Below, in pieces: positions 61,161 through 63,444 of a stretch of 63,444 bases of DNA. The number at the start of each line of letters is the position of its first letter. The stretch's first letter is position 1. The stretch covers positions 1 through 63,444 of the forward strand of contig JAZNXS010000041.1 in the NCBI GenBank assembly GCA_045594025.1, given 5' to 3'. The translations under genes were made by a program, and so were the position numbers. Source of the DNA: Scatosoma sp045594025. GTDB lineage: Bacteria > Bacillota > Clostridia > Christensenellales > Borkfalkiaceae. The notes under the pieces are model-generated. The model did no database searches. It was not told the DNA's origin and saw only the letters and a list, made by a program, of their open reading frames with translations.

Positions 61161-63005
61161 TTAAAATACGATTTTAATATATCTGTCGATTCCGTTGAAA
61201 TCCTGAATGACCATGGAATAGGAAATTCCCTTGAACATCTTCACAATCTCCGCCGCCTGGCCTTGCCCGATTTCCATGAGCAATACGCCGTTACGATTGA
61301 TATATTTCGGCGCTTCCGCCGCTATGCGGCGATAGAAATCCAAACCGTCCTCGCCGCCGTCTAAGGCAAGCTTTGGCTCGAACGAGCGCACTTCGCGTTG
61401 CAACGTGCAGATTTCTTTCGTGGGAATATACGGGGGATTGGTTACGATCAAATCGAATCTGCCGCGGATTCTCTTAAACAAATCCGACTGAATAAACAGT
61501 ACGTCCGCTTCGTTCGCTTCTGCATTTTCCTTGGCAAGCTCTAACGCTTCGGGGCTGATATCCACAGCCGTCATTTTTATCTTACGATTGCTCTTTTCCA
61601 GCTCTTTATACGTTGCGATTGCAATCGCGCCGCTACCTGTACATAAATCGAGCACGCTATCCCCTTCTTCCACGCTAGCCACAGCCATCATGACCATTTC
61701 TTCCGTTTCGGGACGGGGAATCAACACTCTTTCGTCTACTTTGATTTTATAGCCGCAAAAATCGGTGTCACCGATGATATACCAAAGCGGTCTGCCCGTT
61801 AAACGTTCATCCGCGATACGAATGATCTCTTTCGCCTGCGCCACTTTGAGAATTTTTTCCTCCGTAGCCACAGAGCTCTTGGGAATCCCCAAGACAATAG
61901 CGAAAATCCATTCCGCATCCTCTTCATCTATATCACAGTACGCAAAACGCTTTTTGGTGTTTTTGAGAAGCAAGCTCATCTTGCCGGGCGTTGCGAATAC
62001 CTTTTCGGGAATGGTGGGATCGGCGTCCATCGCCAAAACCGTCTTAAACGCGGCGATCGCACACTCAATCATGCCGTCCTCCGGTTCGCGCGTGGTCAAT
62101 CTCTGCAAAAGCAACCCGGGAAGCTTGAAGATGAGGAAAATTTTACTTTTCGTCTTGGCAAGCAAGCGCAATACTTCATAGGAAACGCCTGCTACAACGG
62201 GCAACATCAATACTTTCGCCGCAAAACGAATGATTCCGTCGATACGATCGTCACCCGTATAAAGACGCAAGCCTGCAATCCCTACGTTTACAAGCGAGAA
62301 TACGAGAATACTGACAATCATAACAATAAAGAGGAAGGTAGTACCGCATCTGTCATGCACACGAGAACACCCTCTTACGTTCTCGATCGTCAGTTCCTTA
62401 CCCTCTTCATAACAGGTAATCGTTTTATGCTCTGCACCGTGGCACATAAACACTCGTTTTAACGAGGGAATCAACGAAATCAGCAAAATATATGCGATGA
62501 AAATGAGGATTCGAATTCCACCTTCTACAAGGTTGAACCATATCCCTTTCCAGTCTGCGCTGGTTTTATCGAAAATATCCTTGGGCAAAAAGCCGGTAAT
62601 CCACTGCGGAAGCGCGATAAATAGCGCTAATGCCAAAACGATACCCAGGAGCATGGAAATAAAACTCAGAACGCCGTCAACGTCGACTTTATGTTTTTCG
62701 TTCAGCCACTTTTCCGCTTTCGTTACCTGTTCGTCGTCGGTAGCCGCTACGTCGGCGCTACGCATTAAAATACGATTTCCATCAACGAGGGAATTGATAA
62801 AATTCACCACGCCACGCACAAAAGGCAGACGAAGAAACTTGCTTTTTTCTTCGGGTGGAACTAAACGTTCGGATTCAATTTGAATAGCACCTTCGGGATC
62901 ACGAACGGCGGTCGCCATAGACAGCTTTCCGCGCATCATAACCCCTTCCATTACGGCTTGACCGCCGATATAGGTGCAGGTTTTTTTGTTTTTTGTTTTT
63001 TTCAT
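61161..63005 (-). CDS. prmC: DUF1385 membrane domain fused to PrmC methyltransferase
   Basis: The 614-aa protein combines two normally separate genes. Residues 1-330 match DUF1385: GGQAVMEGVMMRG near the start, CHGAEHKTITCYEEG and RVHDRCGTTFLFI in the middle, and several membrane segments. From about residue 343 it is PrmC/HemK: PLWYIIGDTDFCGYKI, IPRPETEEMV, DLCTGSGAIAIA for SAM binding, and NPPY at about 523-526. PrmC methylates the GGQ glutamine of release factors. No ribosome site is seen at the junction, so one polypeptide is expected. AAGGATAG precedes the ATG. Confidence 0.9.
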   Translation of the reverse strand: MKKTKNKKTCTYIGGQAVMEGVMMRGKLSMATAVRDPEGAIQIESERLVPPEEKSKFLRLPFVRGVVNFINSLVDGNRILMRSADVAATDDEQVTKAEKWLNEKHKVDVDGVLSFISMLLGIVLALALFIALPQWITGFLPKDIFDKTSADWKGIWFNLVEGGIRILIFIAYILLISLIPSLKRVFMCHGAEHKTITCYEEGKELTIENVRGCSRVHDRCGTTFLFIVMIVSILVFSLVNVGIAGLRLYTGDDRIDGIIRFAAKVLMLPVVAGVSYEVLRLLAKTKSKIFLIFKLPGLLLQRLTTREPEDGMIECAIAAFKTVLAMDADPTIPEKVFATPGKMSLLLKNTKKRFAYCDIDEEDAEWIFAIVLGIPKSSVATEEKILKVAQAKEIIRIADERLTGRPLWYIIGDTDFCGYKIKVDERVLIPRPETEEMVMMAVASVEEGDSVLDLCTGSGAIAIATYKELEKSNRKIKMTAVDISPEALELAKENAEANEADVLFIQSDLFKRIRGRFDLIVTNPPYIPTKEICTLQREVRSFEPKLALDGGEDGLDFYRRIAAEAPKYINRNGVLLMEIGQGQAAEIVKMFKGISYSMVIQDFNGIDRYIKIVF

Positions 63006-63133
63006 GTTTATCTATCCTTAAGGAATGATGAGTGGGCGAGGGCGCGTATCTTTTCGTTTCATTTTTGTAGAATAGTGATATGCGAAACATTCTTCAAAAA
63101 CGTCTATAACACTCACGACTGCGTCCAACGTCA

Positions 63134-63243
63134 GGTTGGCGCAACAGCGTAGATACAAGCATTTCAAGGCGCGGCGAGGGCGCGTACAAAAGTACGTAAC
63201 CGAGCCGCAACGAAGAAAGGCACAGTATATACGGTGTTGCCAA
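63134..63243. repeat. Imperfect inverted-repeat unit in the rpmE-prmC gap
   Basis: Arms at 63134-63156 and 63225-63243 match as inverted copies with a small gap, around about 70 bp of GC-rich sequence that contains further small palindromes. No ORF is present. It may be a small palindromic intergenic repeat. Confidence 0.4.
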
Positions 63244-63255
63244 TAAAAGAAGAAA

Positions 63256-63284
63256 GGCTTTAAGACTTAGACTGTCTTAAAGCC
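63256..63284 (-). terminator. Terminator after rpmE
   Basis: A perfect 11-bp stem (63256-63266 with 63274-63284) followed by T-rich sequence in the minus direction, 12 bp past the rpmE stop. Confidence 0.75.
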
Positions 63285-63296
63285 CTGTGTTACCAA

Positions 63297-63444
63297 TTAA
63301 AGACCATATCTCTTTTTGAACTTATCGACACGTCCACCGGTATCAACCAACTTCTGCTTGCCCGTGAAGAAAGGATGGCAATTGCTGCAAATATCCACTT
63401 TCATAACGTCGCCTTCTTTGGTCGTACCCGTTTTGAAAGTAGCT
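63297..63444 (-). CDS. rpmE: Ribosomal protein L31, C-terminal part
   Basis: The visible 48 residues end in VDKFKKRYGL and contain VDICSNCHPFFTGKQKLVDTGGR, shown in part, which is diagnostic of bacterial L31 of the large ribosomal subunit. The CxxC pair suggests the zinc-binding form. The window edge removes the N terminus. It sits upstream of the DUF1385-PrmC fusion and prfA, a common translation-gene neighbourhood in Firmicutes. Confidence 0.96.
   Translation of the reverse strand, partial: ATFKTGTTKEGDVMKVDICSNCHPFFTGKQKLVDTGGRVDKFKKRYGL

Overview
The window looks like a chromosome segment of an anaerobic, gut-type Firmicute of class Clostridia. The grounds are strong GGAGG-type ribosome binding sites, sigma-A promoters with 17-bp spacers, lipoprotein signal peptides, a DUF5685/J-domain pair, pyruvate phosphate dikinase and an element carrying a TnpX-type serine recombinase. 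I cannot name the species from sequence alone. Nearly all genes lie on the minus strand; the plus-strand exceptions are an AraC regulator, the mobile element and a small XRE regulator.

Layout. 1-654: 5' part of ppdK. 921-2867: membrane protein plus leucine-rich-repeat surface protein. 3100-4596: PHP phosphoesterase and a lipoprotein. 5103-32009: a very long co-directional glycan locus. In transcription order it has a GH2 beta-mannosidase, an ABC sugar importer without its own ATPase, a 1015-aa Ig-like secreted protein, a DUF4838 lipoprotein, a 682-aa and a 902-aa repeat lipoprotein, a 45-aa peptide, a 1756-aa secreted DUF4838 protein, a GH29 alpha-fucosidase, an SGNH hydrolase, a TIM-barrel isomerase/epimerase, a GH38 alpha-mannosidase interrupted by one in-frame TAA, and a small PH-like membrane protein. 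A divergent AraC-type regulator (32248-33081) sits at its head. 33140-35069: two GH43-like enzymes with their own consensus promoter.

35.1-41.2 kb: about 1 kb of hairpin-rich non-coding DNA, then a small cargo-free mobilizable element (RepA-like ATPase, MobC, relaxase, a gene fully overlapping the relaxase tail, two small ORFs, large serine recombinase). 41.2-50.9 kb: an operon for an ABC-2 exporter and surface proteins, led by a YwaF-like membrane domain fused to an ABC ATPase and preceded by a long hairpin-rich leader. 51.0-55.2 kb: GtrA, RlmD, a membrane protein, a Cys-rich J-domain protein and DUF5685. 55.3-63.4 kb: threonine synthase, a P-loop protein, a SLOG/XRE divergent pair, an aspartate aminotransferase, and the release-factor cluster prfA, a DUF1385-PrmC fusion, and rpmE.

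How it fits together. The enzyme set (alpha-mannosidase, beta-mannosidase, alpha-fucosidase, esterase-like SGNH) suits fucosylated, mannose-containing glycans such as N-glycan cores. Large surface proteins would bind or process the glycan, the ABC importer would take up fragments, and cytoplasmic enzymes would finish degradation. The most novel signals are an unrecognised module of about 105 residues present nine times in three surface proteins, a 45-aa peptide sharing a DGNW C-terminal motif with the next gene, the split GH38, an ABC fusion that keeps an internal ribosome binding site, and several unexplained structured non-coding elements.
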